DNA of 64,000 nt from Streptomyces sp. Tu 3180 (lineage in GTDB: Bacteria; Actinomycetota; Actinomycetes; Streptomycetales; Streptomycetaceae): the NCBI RefSeq assembly GCF_009852415.1, contig NZ_WOXS01000002.1, positions 2,564,501 to 2,628,500 of the forward strand, given 5' to 3'. The notes under the pieces are model-generated. The model saw only the letters and a program-made list of their open reading frames with translations. It ran no database searches and was not told where the DNA came from. Position 1 is the first letter of the stretch. Every line of letters starts with the position of its first letter. Both the position numbers and the translations under genes were made by a program. Below are positions 55,007 to 63,818 of the stretch, in pieces.

Positions 55007-55332
55007 GGTTCTCCCGATCCTCCTGGTTCTCCCGGCTCTTCCGCCCCTCCTGATCACCGGAGGCGTCGCCGGGACCGTCACGGGGGCTTCCCGCACGACC
55101 CGGTATAACCCGGCCTCCGGCCCGTGTGAAGGCCGCCGGTGCCGTGCCGGGACGGTCCGGGCGGGCGCCGCCCGCCCCCGGCCGCGGAGGACGGCACCGC
55201 ACGGGAGCGGCCGGTGCGGAAGCGGTCCCGGCAGCCGGCCGCTCCTGGGGGGACCCCCGGGGGCAAACCCCCGTGCGGAGAGGGCGGTTGGCGGGATTCC
55301 GGCGACCGGCGGAGCGGGCGAGCCTCGTTCGC

Positions 55333-56832
55333 ATGACGAGAATCAAGTGGAACGCGGCGCTGCTCGCCGCATCGGCGGCCGTCCTGAGCCTCACCGTGTC
55401 CCTCACCACCGCGACCGCTTCGGCGCCGGCGGCCGCCGCTCCCGGGCCGCCGCCCCTCGAGTGGACGCGGTGCGAGGGGACGGGGCTCGATCCGCGCCAG
55501 GAGTGCGCGACCGTCGAGGTGCCGATGGACCACGCCGACCCGCGCGGCGAGAGGATCACCCTGGCCGTCTCCCGCATACCCGCCGAGGACCCCGAGGCGC
55601 GCCGCGGCGCCCTGTTCATGATCCCCGGCGGACCCGGCGGCGGCAGCATCGACGACCCCTCGGACAAGGGGTGGAAGCTGCCGCGGCAGGTACGGGACGC
55701 CTACGACCTGATCGGGTTCGACCCCCGCGGGTACGGCCGCTCCACCCCGGTCAGCTGCGACGTGGAGCGGGGCGACCTCGCCCGGACGAAGCTCCTTCCC
55801 TGGCCCGCCCCCGACGGCTCCGTCACGGAGAGCATGGCCACCGCGCGGCGGATATCGAGGGCCTGCGCGCGCAACGGCGGCGAGCTGATGAGGCACATCA
55901 GCACGGCCGACGAGGCCCGCGACCTCGACCGCATCCGGGCGGCGCTCGGCGAGCGGAAGATCTCCGCGTGGGGCCTCTCCTACGGGTCGTACGTCGGTGC
56001 CGTCTACAACCAGCTCTTCCCGCACCGCACCGACCGCTTCGTGCTGGACAGCAACCCCGGCCCCGATCCCACATGGGCGGCCGGCGGCTGGTTCGCCGCG
56101 TTCGAGGCCGGCGCCGAGGACAACTTCCCCGAGTTCGCCGAGTGGGCGTCGGCGCCCCGCAATCCGGACCGGGTGGCCGGCACCCCGGCGAAGGTGCGCG
56201 CGCTCTTCCTCCGCCTCGCCGCGCGCCTCGACCGCGAGCCCCTCCCCTGGCCCGGCGCCAACCCGGAGGAGCTGAACGGCAACGTGTTCCGCCAGGCCAT
56301 GCTGGACAGCCTCTACGACCCCGACGACTACCCCGCCCTCGCCCGGCTGATGCGGGCCGTCCGGAGGGGCACCGTGCCGCCCGCGCCCCAGGCGCCGCCC
56401 GAGTCCCTCCTGCAGAACGTCACCGCGATCGCCGCCGGCACCCTCTGCAACGACGCCGCCTGGCCCGCGTCGGCGGCCGTGTACGAGAAGGGCGTCGCCG
56501 AAAGCCGCGCCGCGTACCCGCTGACCGCCGGCATGCCGAGGAACGCGCCGATGTGCGCCGCCTGGCCCTACCCGCCGAAGGAGCCCCCGGTGCGGATCAC
56601 CGACCGCGGCCCCTCCACCGTCCTCCTCGTCCAGAACCGGCGTGACGTGGCCACCCCGCTCAGCGGTGCCCTCGAGCTCCGCGAGGCCCTCGGCCGGCGC
56701 GCCGTCATGGTGACCGTGGACTCCACCGGCCACGACGCCTACCTCGCCAACGGCAACGCCTGCGGCGACCGGACGGTGTCCCGCTTCCTGGCGACGGGGG
56801 AACGGCCGGACCGGGACGTCACCTGCGCGTAG
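55333..56832 (+). CDS. secreted alpha/beta hydrolase, S33 tripeptidyl aminopeptidase-like
   Basis: 499 aa, typical for the SlpD/Tap family. A signal peptide (residues 1-37, WNAALLAASAAVLSLTVSL) precedes the hydrolase with the oxyanion motif MIPGGPGGGS, nucleophile GLSYGSYVG, and the catalytic Asp and His in VQNRRDVATPLSG and DSTGHDAYL. It should remove N-terminal tripeptides from extracellular peptides. CTLCNDA and DVTCA Cys pairs are typical of secreted members. ATG 55333 has a weak ribosome site. It is followed by a convergent DHA2 pump gene. Confidence 0.92.
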   Translation: MTRIKWNAALLAASAAVLSLTVSLTTATASAPAAAAPGPPPLEWTRCEGTGLDPRQECATVEVPMDHADPRGERITLAVSRIPAEDPEARRGALFMIPGGPGGGSIDDPSDKGWKLPRQVRDAYDLIGFDPRGYGRSTPVSCDVERGDLARTKLLPWPAPDGSVTESMATARRISRACARNGGELMRHISTADEARDLDRIRAALGERKISAWGLSYGSYVGAVYNQLFPHRTDRFVLDSNPGPDPTWAAGGWFAAFEAGAEDNFPEFAEWASAPRNPDRVAGTPAKVRALFLRLAARLDREPLPWPGANPEELNGNVFRQAMLDSLYDPDDYPALARLMRAVRRGTVPPAPQAPPESLLQNVTAIAAGTLCNDAAWPASAAVYEKGVAESRAAYPLTAGMPRNAPMCAAWPYPPKEPPVRITDRGPSTVLLVQNRRDVATPLSGALELREALGRRAVMVTVDSTGHDAYLANGNACGDRTVSRFLATGERPDRDVTCA

Positions 56833-56951
56833 GCGCCCCTCGCGCCCCGGTGGCCCGCACCCGCGAGGAACGGGGGCCGCCCCCGCCGGGGACCCCGTCG
56901 CCCGGCGGCCCGCTCACCGGTACCGGCGCGGCGCCGCCGGCGTGCCGCGGC

Positions 56952-58400
56952 TCATCCGGACGACGGGCCCCGGGGGGCGGCGGCCGTCCGCCGCGGCAGC
57001 CACAGCCACATCAGCACCGCCCCGGCGGCCAGCACGACCGCTCCCGTACGGAACGCCAGCGCGTATCCCTCCGTCAGCGCCTGCGGCGTCCGCTCATCCC
57101 CCGTACGGGCCGCCGCGATCGTCGACATGACCGCGAGCCCCAGCGAACCCCCCATCGTGCGGGAGGTGTTGACCAGCCCGGCGACGACACCGGCCTCCTG
57201 CGGCGGCGCACCGGACGTGGCGAGCGCGGCGAGCGGGGTCCCGGCGAGGCCCGCGCCCAGCATCATGAGGACGCCGGGGAGCATGATGGTGGTCAGGTAG
57301 GTCCCGTCGGCGGTCATCGTCGACTGCCAGCCGAAGCCGGCCACCGCGACCAGCGTGCCGAGCACGGCCACGGCGCGCGGGCCCGAGGTGCGCATCAGCC
57401 GGGGCGCGGCCTTGGAGCCGAGGACCACGGCGAGCGAGCTGGGCACCAGGGCGAGTCCGGCCTCCAGCGGGGTGTAGCCGAGCACGTTCTGCGCGTAGAG
57501 GGTCATGAAGAACCACATGCAGAACATCGCGGAGCCGCTCAGGAACATCGCCGCGTTCGCCGACGACACCGGCCGCAGCCGCAGCAGTCCGAGCGGCATC
57601 AGCGGGGCCTTCGCCCGCGCCTCGACGAGGAGGAAGAGCACGACGAGGGCGAGCCCGGCGCACAGCGGCACCAGGGTGGCCGCCGCCGTCCACCCCTCGG
57701 CCTCGGTCTGCGAGATGCCGTACGCCAGCGTGGCGAGACCGGCCGTCACCAGCAGCGCGCCCGGCAGGTCGAGGCGCCGCCCGTCCCCGTTCCGGCTCTC
57801 CGCCAGCCACCGGGCGGCAGCGGCCAGCACCACCGCTCCGACCGGTACGTTGATCAGCAGCACCCAGCGCCACGACAGCGCGTCCACCAGCACCCCGCCG
57901 ACGAATCCGCCGGCCGCGCCGCCGCCCGCCCCGACGGCCGTCCAGGTCGCTATGGCCCGGGCACGGGCCGCCCCCTCCGGCACCGCGGAGGTGACGATGG
58001 TGAGCGTGGAGGGCGCCAGGACGGCCGCCCCGAGTCCCTGTGCGGCCCGCGCCAGCAGCAGCTGCCAGCCGTCCTGGGCCAGCCCGCCGGCCAGCGAGGC
58101 CAGCGTGAACAGCCCGAGGCCGACGAGGAACATGCGCTTGCGCCCGTAGAGGTCGCCGGCCCGTCCGCCGAGCAGCATGAAGCCGGCGAAGGCGATGGTG
58201 TACGCGTTGACCACCCACTGCAGGCCCTGCTCGTCGAGGCCCAGGCCGGTGCGCATGGACGGCAGGGCCACGTTCACCACGGAGATGTCGAGCACGACGA
58301 GGAACTGCCCGGCACACGCCAGCGCCACCACCAGCCACGTGGGGGGAGCTCCGCGACCGGACGTACGGGTGGTGTCGGTGGTTTCGAGCATGTGGGCCAT
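56952..58400 (-). CDS. MFS transporter, DHA2 drug efflux family
   Basis: 482 aa with 14 helices. Motifs FLVVLDISVVNVALPSM in helix 1, GGRAGDLYGRKRMFLVG after helix 2 and WTAVGAGGGAAGGFVGG in helix 5 define a proton-coupled drug exporter. Start: ATG 58400 (purine-rich GGTTGAGAG upstream) or ATG 58391; the longer upstream frame is GC-rich junk. No regulator is adjacent; CGGAG-N4-CTCCG at 58411-58424 is a possible but weak operator. Confidence 0.9.
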   Translation of the reverse strand: MAHMLETTDTTRTSGRGAPPTWLVVALACAGQFLVVLDISVVNVALPSMRTGLGLDEQGLQWVVNAYTIAFAGFMLLGGRAGDLYGRKRMFLVGLGLFTLASLAGGLAQDGWQLLLARAAQGLGAAVLAPSTLTIVTSAVPEGAARARAIATWTAVGAGGGAAGGFVGGVLVDALSWRWVLLINVPVGAVVLAAAARWLAESRNGDGRRLDLPGALLVTAGLATLAYGISQTEAEGWTAAATLVPLCAGLALVVLFLLVEARAKAPLMPLGLLRLRPVSSANAAMFLSGSAMFCMWFFMTLYAQNVLGYTPLEAGLALVPSSLAVVLGSKAAPRLMRTSGPRAVAVLGTLVAVAGFGWQSTMTADGTYLTTIMLPGVLMMLGAGLAGTPLAALATSGAPPQEAGVVAGLVNTSRTMGGSLGLAVMSTIAAARTGDERTPQALTEGYALAFRTGAVVLAAGAVLMWLWLPRRTAAAPRGPSSG

Positions 58401-58618
58401 GCTCTCAACCGGAGGGCACTCCGTACATCGGCATTTCGTCCGACCCCGTCTCGGTCTCCCGGCCCGGACCCGCCCGGCTCCGCCGCGGAGGGGGATGCGG
58501 CGCACCGGCGCGGCCCTCGGACGGGCCGCCGAGCAGCCGGGCCGACCCCCCGGAGGAGCGAGCGCGGGGCCCACCGGACCACCGCGGGCGGCACGCGCGG
58601 GTGGCCGCCGGACGAAGG
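58401..58618. other. divergent intergenic region
   Basis: Between the efflux gene and the methyltransferase gene. Very GC rich, no gene seen. The large hairpin at 58619-58665 separates its two halves. Confidence 0.4.
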
Positions 58619-58665
58619 GTCCGCCCGCCCCCGCGGCGCACCGCCGCCACCGGGGGCGGGCGGAC
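58619..58665. terminator. long inverted repeat between divergent genes
   Basis: Perfect 14-bp arms GTCCGCCCGCCCCC (58619-58632) and complement (58652-58665); the 19-nt loop contains a small GCGGC/GCCGC hairpin. It precedes the methyltransferase promoter by about 50 bp, so it could act as an insulating terminator or a structured element. Confidence 0.55.
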
Positions 58666-58761
58666 TCCCGTCACCGGCGGCACCCCTGCCGGCCGGGCCG
58701 CCGGCGGATACGGCAGCATGAGGCCGTGCACACACGTACGACCTCGGGAAAGGCACGCCCC

Positions 58762-59412
58762 ATGCCGATGGCCCCACCCCCGGAGATCCTGGCCGCGTTC
58801 GAGGCGGCGAAGGGCTTCATGCCCGCGGACGAGGGCCTGGCCCTGTACGCGGCGGCGGCCGAGGCCGGCCGCCTGGGCCTGCCCCTGCTGGAGGTCGGCA
58901 CCTACTGCGGCCGTTCCACGATCCTGCTCGCCGACGCCGCCCGCGGGGCCGGCGTCACCGCGCTCACCGTGGACCACCACCGCGGCAGCGAGGAGCAGCA
59001 GCCCGGCTGGGACTACCACGACCCGGAGACGGTCGACCCGGAACTCGGCCTGATGGACACCCTCCCCGCCTTCCGCCGCACCCTGCACCGGGCGGGCCTG
59101 GAGGACCACGTGGTGGCCCTGGTGGGCCGCTCCCCGCAGATCGCCGCCCTGTGGAACTCCCCCCTCGCCCTGGTCTTCGTCGACGGCGGCCACACCGACG
59201 AGCACGCCACGGCCGACTACGAGGGCTGGGCCCCGCACGTCGCCGAGGGCGGCCTCCTCGTCATCCACGACGTCTTCCCCGACCCGGTGGACGAGTTCAC
59301 CGGCCAGGCCCCGTACCGCGTCTACCTGCGCGCCCTGGAGTCCGGCGCCTTCACGCAGACCTCGGCCACCGGCTCCCTGCGGGTGCTGCGCCGCACGGGC
59401 CCGGGCCTCTGA
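58762..59412 (+). CDS. class I SAM-dependent methyltransferase
   Basis: 216 aa of the Methyltransf_24 type. The SAM motif I region is PLLEVGTYCGRSTILLADAA, motif II/acidic VTALTVDHHRG, and LVFVDGGHTDEHATADY and HDVFPDP match the cephalosporin hydroxylase/macrocin-O-methyltransferase-like fold. Substrate unknown. GGGAAAGG eight nt before ATG 58762 supports this start, yet CAGCAT lies six bases before in-frame GTG 58726, which would give a leaderless 228-aa form. Both may be used. Confidence 0.87.
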   Translation: MPMAPPPEILAAFEAAKGFMPADEGLALYAAAAEAGRLGLPLLEVGTYCGRSTILLADAARGAGVTALTVDHHRGSEEQQPGWDYHDPETVDPELGLMDTLPAFRRTLHRAGLEDHVVALVGRSPQIAALWNSPLALVFVDGGHTDEHATADYEGWAPHVAEGGLLVIHDVFPDPVDEFTGQAPYRVYLRALESGAFTQTSATGSLRVLRRTGPGL

Positions 59413-59513
59413 GACCGGTACCCGGGTCCGGGGGCGCGCGGCCGGGACGCGGGAGGCGCCCCGGTGGGGCCGTCGAGCCGGTGGAGCCCCGTCCGGGCCG
59501 CTAGGGTGGCTGC

Positions 59514-60515
59514 GTGTCGTACACAGGTCCCGGCTTCGATCCTCCCCCGTCGCGGCGGTCCCGGCGCGGACCGCTGACCGTGGCGCTCGCCGCGCTCGTG
59601 CCGGGGGCGTTGCTCGGGTGGGCGGTGTACGCGGCCGTGGACGGACCGGGGGACGGCGGGGGTTCCGCGAGCGCGTCCGCGACGGCGTCCGCGTCCGCCC
59701 CGTCCGGGGCGCCCTCCTCGGCCGCCGCCCCGCCGTCCGGCCGGCCCGGCGGCGGGAAGCCCGGCGCCTCCCCCACGGCCGAGTCACCCTCCCCCTCCGG
59801 CTCCGCCTCCGCGCCCGCCGCGTCCGGGCCGCTCAAGGGCAAGGTCGTCGTCATCGACCCGGGACACAACCCGGGCAACTTCCGGCACACCGCCGAGATC
59901 AACCGCCAGGTGGACATCGGGACCAACCGGAAGGAGTGCGACACCACCGGCACGTCCACCAACGACGGTTACGCCGAGGCCGAGTTCACCCTGGACGTCG
60001 CCCACCGCATGCGCGCGCTCCTCGAAGAGCAGGGCGCCACCGTGAAGTTGACCCAGGACGCCGACCGGCCGTTCGGGCCGTGCGTGGACGAGCGGGCCCG
60101 GATCGGCAACCGGGCGAAGGCCGACGCCGTCGTCTCCCTCCACGCCGACGGCTCCGGCGCCGGCAACCGCGGCTTCCACGTGATCCTCCCGGGCGCCGTG
60201 CACGCCGGCGCCGCCGACACCCGGGCCATCGTCGGGCCCTCCCGCGACCTCGGTGAGCGCATCGCCGGCAACTTCGTCCGCGTCACCGGCAGCGCGCCCT
60301 CCAACTACGTCGGCGGCGGCACCGGTCTCGTCACGCGTGAGGACCTGGGCGGTCTCAATCTGTCAACGGTTCCCAAGGTGTTCATCGAGTGCGGCAACAT
60401 GCGCGATAGCAAGGACGCGGCACTGCTGACCAGCGGTGCCTGGCGGCAGAAGGCGGCGCAAGGGATTTCCGACGGAATCGTGAGCTTCCTGCGGGGACCG
60501 GAATCAGCGCGCTGA
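59514..60515 (+). CDS. N-acetylmuramoyl-L-alanine amidase (Amidase_3), membrane anchored
   Basis: 333 aa. One N-terminal helix (about 24-45) anchors the protein and a 60-residue Ser/Pro/Ala linker leads to the zinc amidase domain with VVVIDPGHNPGNF (His), EAEFTLDVAHRM (Glu), AVVSLHADGSG (His) and the catalytic Glu in VFIECGNMRD. It cuts the amide bond between MurNAc and the stem peptide during growth or spore separation. TAGGGT at 59502-59507 is six bases before GTG 59514, a leaderless start. Confidence 0.93.
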   Translation: MSYTGPGFDPPPSRRSRRGPLTVALAALVPGALLGWAVYAAVDGPGDGGGSASASATASASAPSGAPSSAAAPPSGRPGGGKPGASPTAESPSPSGSASAPAASGPLKGKVVVIDPGHNPGNFRHTAEINRQVDIGTNRKECDTTGTSTNDGYAEAEFTLDVAHRMRALLEEQGATVKLTQDADRPFGPCVDERARIGNRAKADAVVSLHADGSGAGNRGFHVILPGAVHAGAADTRAIVGPSRDLGERIAGNFVRVTGSAPSNYVGGGTGLVTREDLGGLNLSTVPKVFIECGNMRDSKDAALLTSGAWRQKAAQGISDGIVSFLRGPESAR

Positions 60516-60535
60516 TCCCGGCGGACAGGCCGATC

Positions 60536-60560
60536 GTACGGACGGTAGTGTCGTCCGTAC
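60536..60560 (+). terminator. hairpin after the amidase gene
   Basis: Perfect 9-bp stem GTACGGACG (60536-60544) with CGTCCGTAC (60552-60560), 7-nt loop, 21 nt after the stop and 98 nt before the next start. It may be a terminator or an operator of the next gene. Confidence 0.6.
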
Positions 60561-60657
60561 CATGAGGGGCCACCCCCGCGCTTCGCACCGGGGCCTTCGG
60601 GCGACATGGTGACAGCGACGCCTCTTCCGACGACGAGACGACCTACAAGGACCTGAA

Positions 60658-61488
60658 GTGAATATCCGCTCCCTCACTCGAGGCGACGGCGTGGTGATCG
60701 GAGCAGCGGTGTTGCTGTTCATCGCGTCGTTCCTCGACCTCTACTCCGTCGACGGCGCTCCCGACAGTCTCGACCTTCCCAACCTGTGGGGAAGCGGACC
60801 GGTCCTGCTCGGCGTGGTGCTCGCGGGCATCATCGGCACCGTGCTCATCGTCCTCGCCCGTGCCCTGCCGCAGCCGCCGAAGGTCGCGGGCCTGGACCTC
60901 GGTCAGTTCGGCATCGCCTTCACGGTCTTCGCCGCCTGGAGCGCGCTCGGCAACGTCTTCGACGTGGCCGGCGGCGCCGACAACTTCGAGGGTGCCGGCG
61001 ACGGCCCCGACGCCGGCACCGGTCTGATCCTGGCCCTCGTCGCCACGCTCGTCATGGCCGCCGCCGCCGTCGCCACCCCCCTGGTCCCGGCCCTCAAGGG
61101 CTCCCTCGTCCCGGCCCCCCGTCCCGCCGCCCCGCAGCCCTACGGCGCCCAGCCGCCCGGCGGTTACGGCTACCCCGGCGCGCAGCAGGCCGCCTTCGGC
61201 GGTCAGCCGCAGCCGGGCCAGCCCGGCCAGCCGCAGCAGCCCTTCCCGGGCCAGCCGCAGCAGGGGCAGCCCGCCCCGGCGCCCGCCGGTGACTTCTCGC
61301 CGTTCTGGTTCGCCGTGCCGGTGCCCCGGCCGCTGTTCCCCGAGGACGGCTCGCCCACGCCGATCGCCGAACTGGCCCCCGGCACCTGGTACCTGGCGGT
61401 GGAGCAGCGCGGTCAGGCCCTCGTCGCCCAGACGCAGGACGGCCGTCGCGGTGTGCTCCAGGACACCTCGGGGATCCAGCGCGGCTGA
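60658..61488 (+). CDS. membrane protein with Pro/Gln/Gly-rich loop (DUF5336-like)
   Basis: 276 aa. Four hydrophobic segments (about 12-28, 45-68, 82-105, 122-148) are followed by a low-complexity region rich in PQG repeats (GQPQPGQPGQPQQPFPGQ) and a small C-terminal globular part (PELAPGTWYLAVEQRGQALV) like a GYF/DUF4339-type module. AAGGA seven nt upstream supports GTG 60658. Four-helix proteins with PQG tails are common in Streptomyces and mycobacteria, function unknown. Confidence 0.8.
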   Translation: MNIRSLTRGDGVVIGAAVLLFIASFLDLYSVDGAPDSLDLPNLWGSGPVLLGVVLAGIIGTVLIVLARALPQPPKVAGLDLGQFGIAFTVFAAWSALGNVFDVAGGADNFEGAGDGPDAGTGLILALVATLVMAAAAVATPLVPALKGSLVPAPRPAAPQPYGAQPPGGYGYPGAQQAAFGGQPQPGQPGQPQQPFPGQPQQGQPAPAPAGDFSPFWFAVPVPRPLFPEDGSPTPIAELAPGTWYLAVEQRGQALVAQTQDGRRGVLQDTSGIQRG

Positions 61489-61508
61489 GCCCCGGCCCCC
61501 GTCCTCAC

Positions 61509-61536
61509 GGCCCCTCGCCCCTCCGGGCGGGGGGCC
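61509..61536 (+). terminator. hairpin terminator
   Basis: 12-bp stem with one G-T type mismatch: GGCCCCTCGCCC (61509-61520) with GGGCGGGGGGCC (61525-61536), loop CTCC, 20 nt after the stop of the PQG-rich membrane protein gene. Confidence 0.65.
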
Positions 61537-61633
61537 GTCGCCGTGCGGCCGGCGAACACCCCCGGGGCGGGACCGCGTCGGGGACCGTCGCCGTCGCGGG
61601 TTTCAACCCGGGTTCCGGGGCCAGACGGAAAGC

Positions 61634-61927
61634 ATGTCCCCTCGATATCGCACTGGCTCCAACTCCGCGGGGACGGTCGTCGCGGTGATCGCGGACATCA
61701 TGGCCGTCATCCTCGGACTGTGGATCCTGATGTATCTGCTGGACGCCAACCGGGCCAACGACCTGGTGCAGTTCGTCCATGACGCGGCCAACTGGCTCGC
61801 CGGCTGGTCGCGTGACCTGTTCACCTTCGACGAGGCGTGGGCGCGGGTGGTCGCCGGCTACGGACTCGCCGCCGTCGTCTACCTGTTCGTCGGCCACGCC
61901 ATCGCGGGCCGTCTGCGCCGTCACTGA
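61634..61927 (+). CDS. small two-helix membrane protein, 97 aa
   Basis: 97 aa. Hydrophobic helices at about 15-37 (VVAVIADIMAVILGLWILMYLL) flank an amphipathic part (RANDLVQFVHDAANWLAGWSRDLF) and a second helix near 72-92 (GYGLAAVVYLFVGHAIAG). GGAAAG precedes ATG 61634. Conserved-looking Streptomyces membrane protein; no function known. It converges with the terpene-cyclase-like gene. Confidence 0.78.
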   Translation: MSPRYRTGSNSAGTVVAVIADIMAVILGLWILMYLLDANRANDLVQFVHDAANWLAGWSRDLFTFDEAWARVVAGYGLAAVVYLFVGHAIAGRLRRH

Positions 61928-61952
61928 CCCGGCCCCGGCCGGGTCCCGCCGG

Positions 61953-63038
61953 TCAGGCCGGGGTGCAGCAGTCCGGGTCGAGGCCCAGTGGCAGGCGGTC
62001 GCCGCCGAACACCGCGCAGGTGGCCTCGTGGCCGCCGAGCGCGGCGACGGCGAGCAGCAGGGAGCCGGCCGTCCAGGTGGTCAGTTCGCGCGGCCAGACC
62101 GCGTCGTCGTCGAAGACGTAGCCCGTCCAGTACAGGCCGGTCTCCGGATCGCGCAGGTGCTGGATCGACTGGAGCACCTCCAGCGCACGGTCGGACTCGC
62201 CCATCGCCCACAGGGCCAGGGCGAGTTCGGCCGACTCGCCGCCGGTCACCCACGGGTTGGGCACCACGCAGCGCACCCCGAGTCCGGGGACGACGAAGCG
62301 GTCCCAGCCCTCCTCGATGCGGGCCTTGGCCTCGACGCCGGTGAGCGCGCCGCCGAGCACCGGGTAGTACCAGTCCATCGAGTAGCGGTCCTTGTCCAGG
62401 AACCGCTCCGGGTGGTGCCGGATCGCGTGCCGGAGCGCGCCCGCCGCCAACTCCCAGCCGGGCTGCGGCTCTTCGCGCTGCTCGGCGACGGCCAGCGCGC
62501 AGCGCAGCGCGTGGTGGACGGAGGAGGAGCCGGTGAGCAGCGCGTCCGCGGTGGCCGTGCCGTCGTCGTCGCGCCGCCAGCCGATCTGCCCGCCGGGCTG
62601 CTGCAGCCGCAGCACGAACTCCACCGCCGCGTACACGCAGGGCCACATGCGGTCCAGGAACGTGTCGTCGCCGGTGGCGAGGTAGTGGTGCCAGACCCCG
62701 ACCGCGACGTAGGCGACGAAGTTGCTCTCCCGGCCGCGGTCGGTGACGTCGTCCGGGTCGCCGTCGGCGTAGGCCGCGTACCAGGAGCCGTCCTCCAGCT
62801 GGTGCCGGGCCAGCCACAGGTAGGCCCGCTCGGCGGCCTCGTGCTCGCCCGCCGCGTCCAGCGCCATCGCGGCCTCGACGTGGTCCCAGGGGTCCAGGTG
62901 GTGCCCGCGGAACCACGGGATCGCACCGTCCTCCCGCTGGACGGCGAGGATGCCGGCGACGGTCGCGGCGGCCTGCCCCGCGGTGAGAACCCCGGGCAGG
63001 ACGAGGTGTTCCGTCCGGGGGGTCCGGGGGGTGGTCAC
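61953..63038 (-). CDS. prenyltransferase / squalene-cyclase-like alpha-toroid protein
   Basis: 361 aa, all-alpha. The sequence resembles the (alpha/alpha)6 toroid proteins annotated as prenyltransferase or glycoside hydrolase-like: QREDGAIPWFRGHHLDPWDHVEAAM, RHQLEDGSWYAAYADG, NFVAYVAVGVWHHYLAT. QW-like motifs (QEDGSW) are present but the DxDD cyclase motif is not, so terpene cyclisation is doubtful and a sugar-processing role is possible. GTG 63038 overlaps the stop of the methyltransferase gene as GTGA, showing tight coupling. Confidence 0.8.
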   Translation of the reverse strand: MTTPRTPRTEHLVLPGVLTAGQAAATVAGILAVQREDGAIPWFRGHHLDPWDHVEAAMALDAAGEHEAAERAYLWLARHQLEDGSWYAAYADGDPDDVTDRGRESNFVAYVAVGVWHHYLATGDDTFLDRMWPCVYAAVEFVLRLQQPGGQIGWRRDDDGTATADALLTGSSSVHHALRCALAVAEQREEPQPGWELAAGALRHAIRHHPERFLDKDRYSMDWYYPVLGGALTGVEAKARIEEGWDRFVVPGLGVRCVVPNPWVTGGESAELALALWAMGESDRALEVLQSIQHLRDPETGLYWTGYVFDDDAVWPRELTTWTAGSLLLAVAALGGHEATCAVFGGDRLPLGLDPDCCTPA

Positions 63039-63781
63039 GTGGCGTCCGCCTCGGCCTCGGCGCGCGGCAGGTGCGGCTTGGTCGCGTACGCCACGAAGCT
63101 CTTGCCGATCACCGGGTTCAGCGCCCGCTCGGCGACCCGGGTGGCCAGCGGCTTCTTCATGATGTCCCAGACCAGCAGCTTGTGGTACGCCCGCACCGGC
63201 AGCGCCTTGTCGTTGTCCACGCCGAACGCGCACTTCAGCCACCAGTAGGGCGAGTGCAGCGCGTGCGCGTGGTGGGTGCCGTAGGGACGCAGGCCGGCCT
63301 CGCGGATCTTCGCCAGCAGCTCGTCCGCCTTGTAGATGCGGATGTGGCCGCCCTCGACCTCGTGGTAGGCGTCGGACAGCGTCCAGCACACCTTCTCCGG
63401 GCCGTAGCGCGGGACGGTGATCGCGATCCGGCCGCCGGGCTTGAGCACGCGCACCATCTCGGCGAGGACGCCCTTGTCGTCCGGGATGTGCTCCATCACC
63501 TCGGAGATGATCACGACGTCGAAGGACTCGTCGGGGAAGGGCAGGGCGAGGGCGTCGCCCTCCATGGCGGTCGCGGTGGCCCCGGCGGGCGCCTCCCCGG
63601 CCTCCTTCATCACCGCGAACCACTTGGCGACCTCGCGGATCTCCTCGCCGTTCTGGTCCAGCGCCACGACCCGCGCGCCGCGCCGGTAGCACTCGAACGC
63701 GTGCCGGCCGGCCCCGCAGCCGAGGTCCAGGACACGGTCGCCCGGGGCGAGCGGGAACCGGGAGAAGTCGACGGTCAGCAC
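63035..63781 (-). CDS. class I SAM-dependent methyltransferase (Methyltransf_11)
   Basis: 248 aa. SAM-binding motif I RVLDLGCGAGRHAFECYRRG, the acidic VVALDQNGEEI, FDVVIISEVMEHI and VRVLKPGGRIAITVPR are all intact. Methylates an unknown, possibly lipid- or glycan-linked substrate. GTG 63781 is chosen from the family start (TVDFSRFPLAPGDRVLD), although the frame is open to the window edge. It lies between a gene running off the window and the toroid protein, all on the minus strand. Confidence 0.88.
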   Translation of the reverse strand: MLTVDFSRFPLAPGDRVLDLGCGAGRHAFECYRRGARVVALDQNGEEIREVAKWFAVMKEAGEAPAGATATAMEGDALALPFPDESFDVVIISEVMEHIPDDKGVLAEMVRVLKPGGRIAITVPRYGPEKVCWTLSDAYHEVEGGHIRIYKADELLAKIREAGLRPYGTHHAHALHSPYWWLKCAFGVDNDKALPVRAYHKLLVWDIMKKPLATRVAERALNPVIGKSFVAYATKPHLPRAEAEADAT

Positions 63782-63818
63782 GTGGCCCTGCTTTCGCGGT
63801 CTGAGGTTTCGGCTGTGG

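Noticed and set aside
58401-58574. Longer N-terminus for the DHA2 pump
   Set aside because: The added residues are Arg/Pro/Gly-rich and unlike any MFS N-terminus, while membrane helix 1 starts shortly after ATG 58400.
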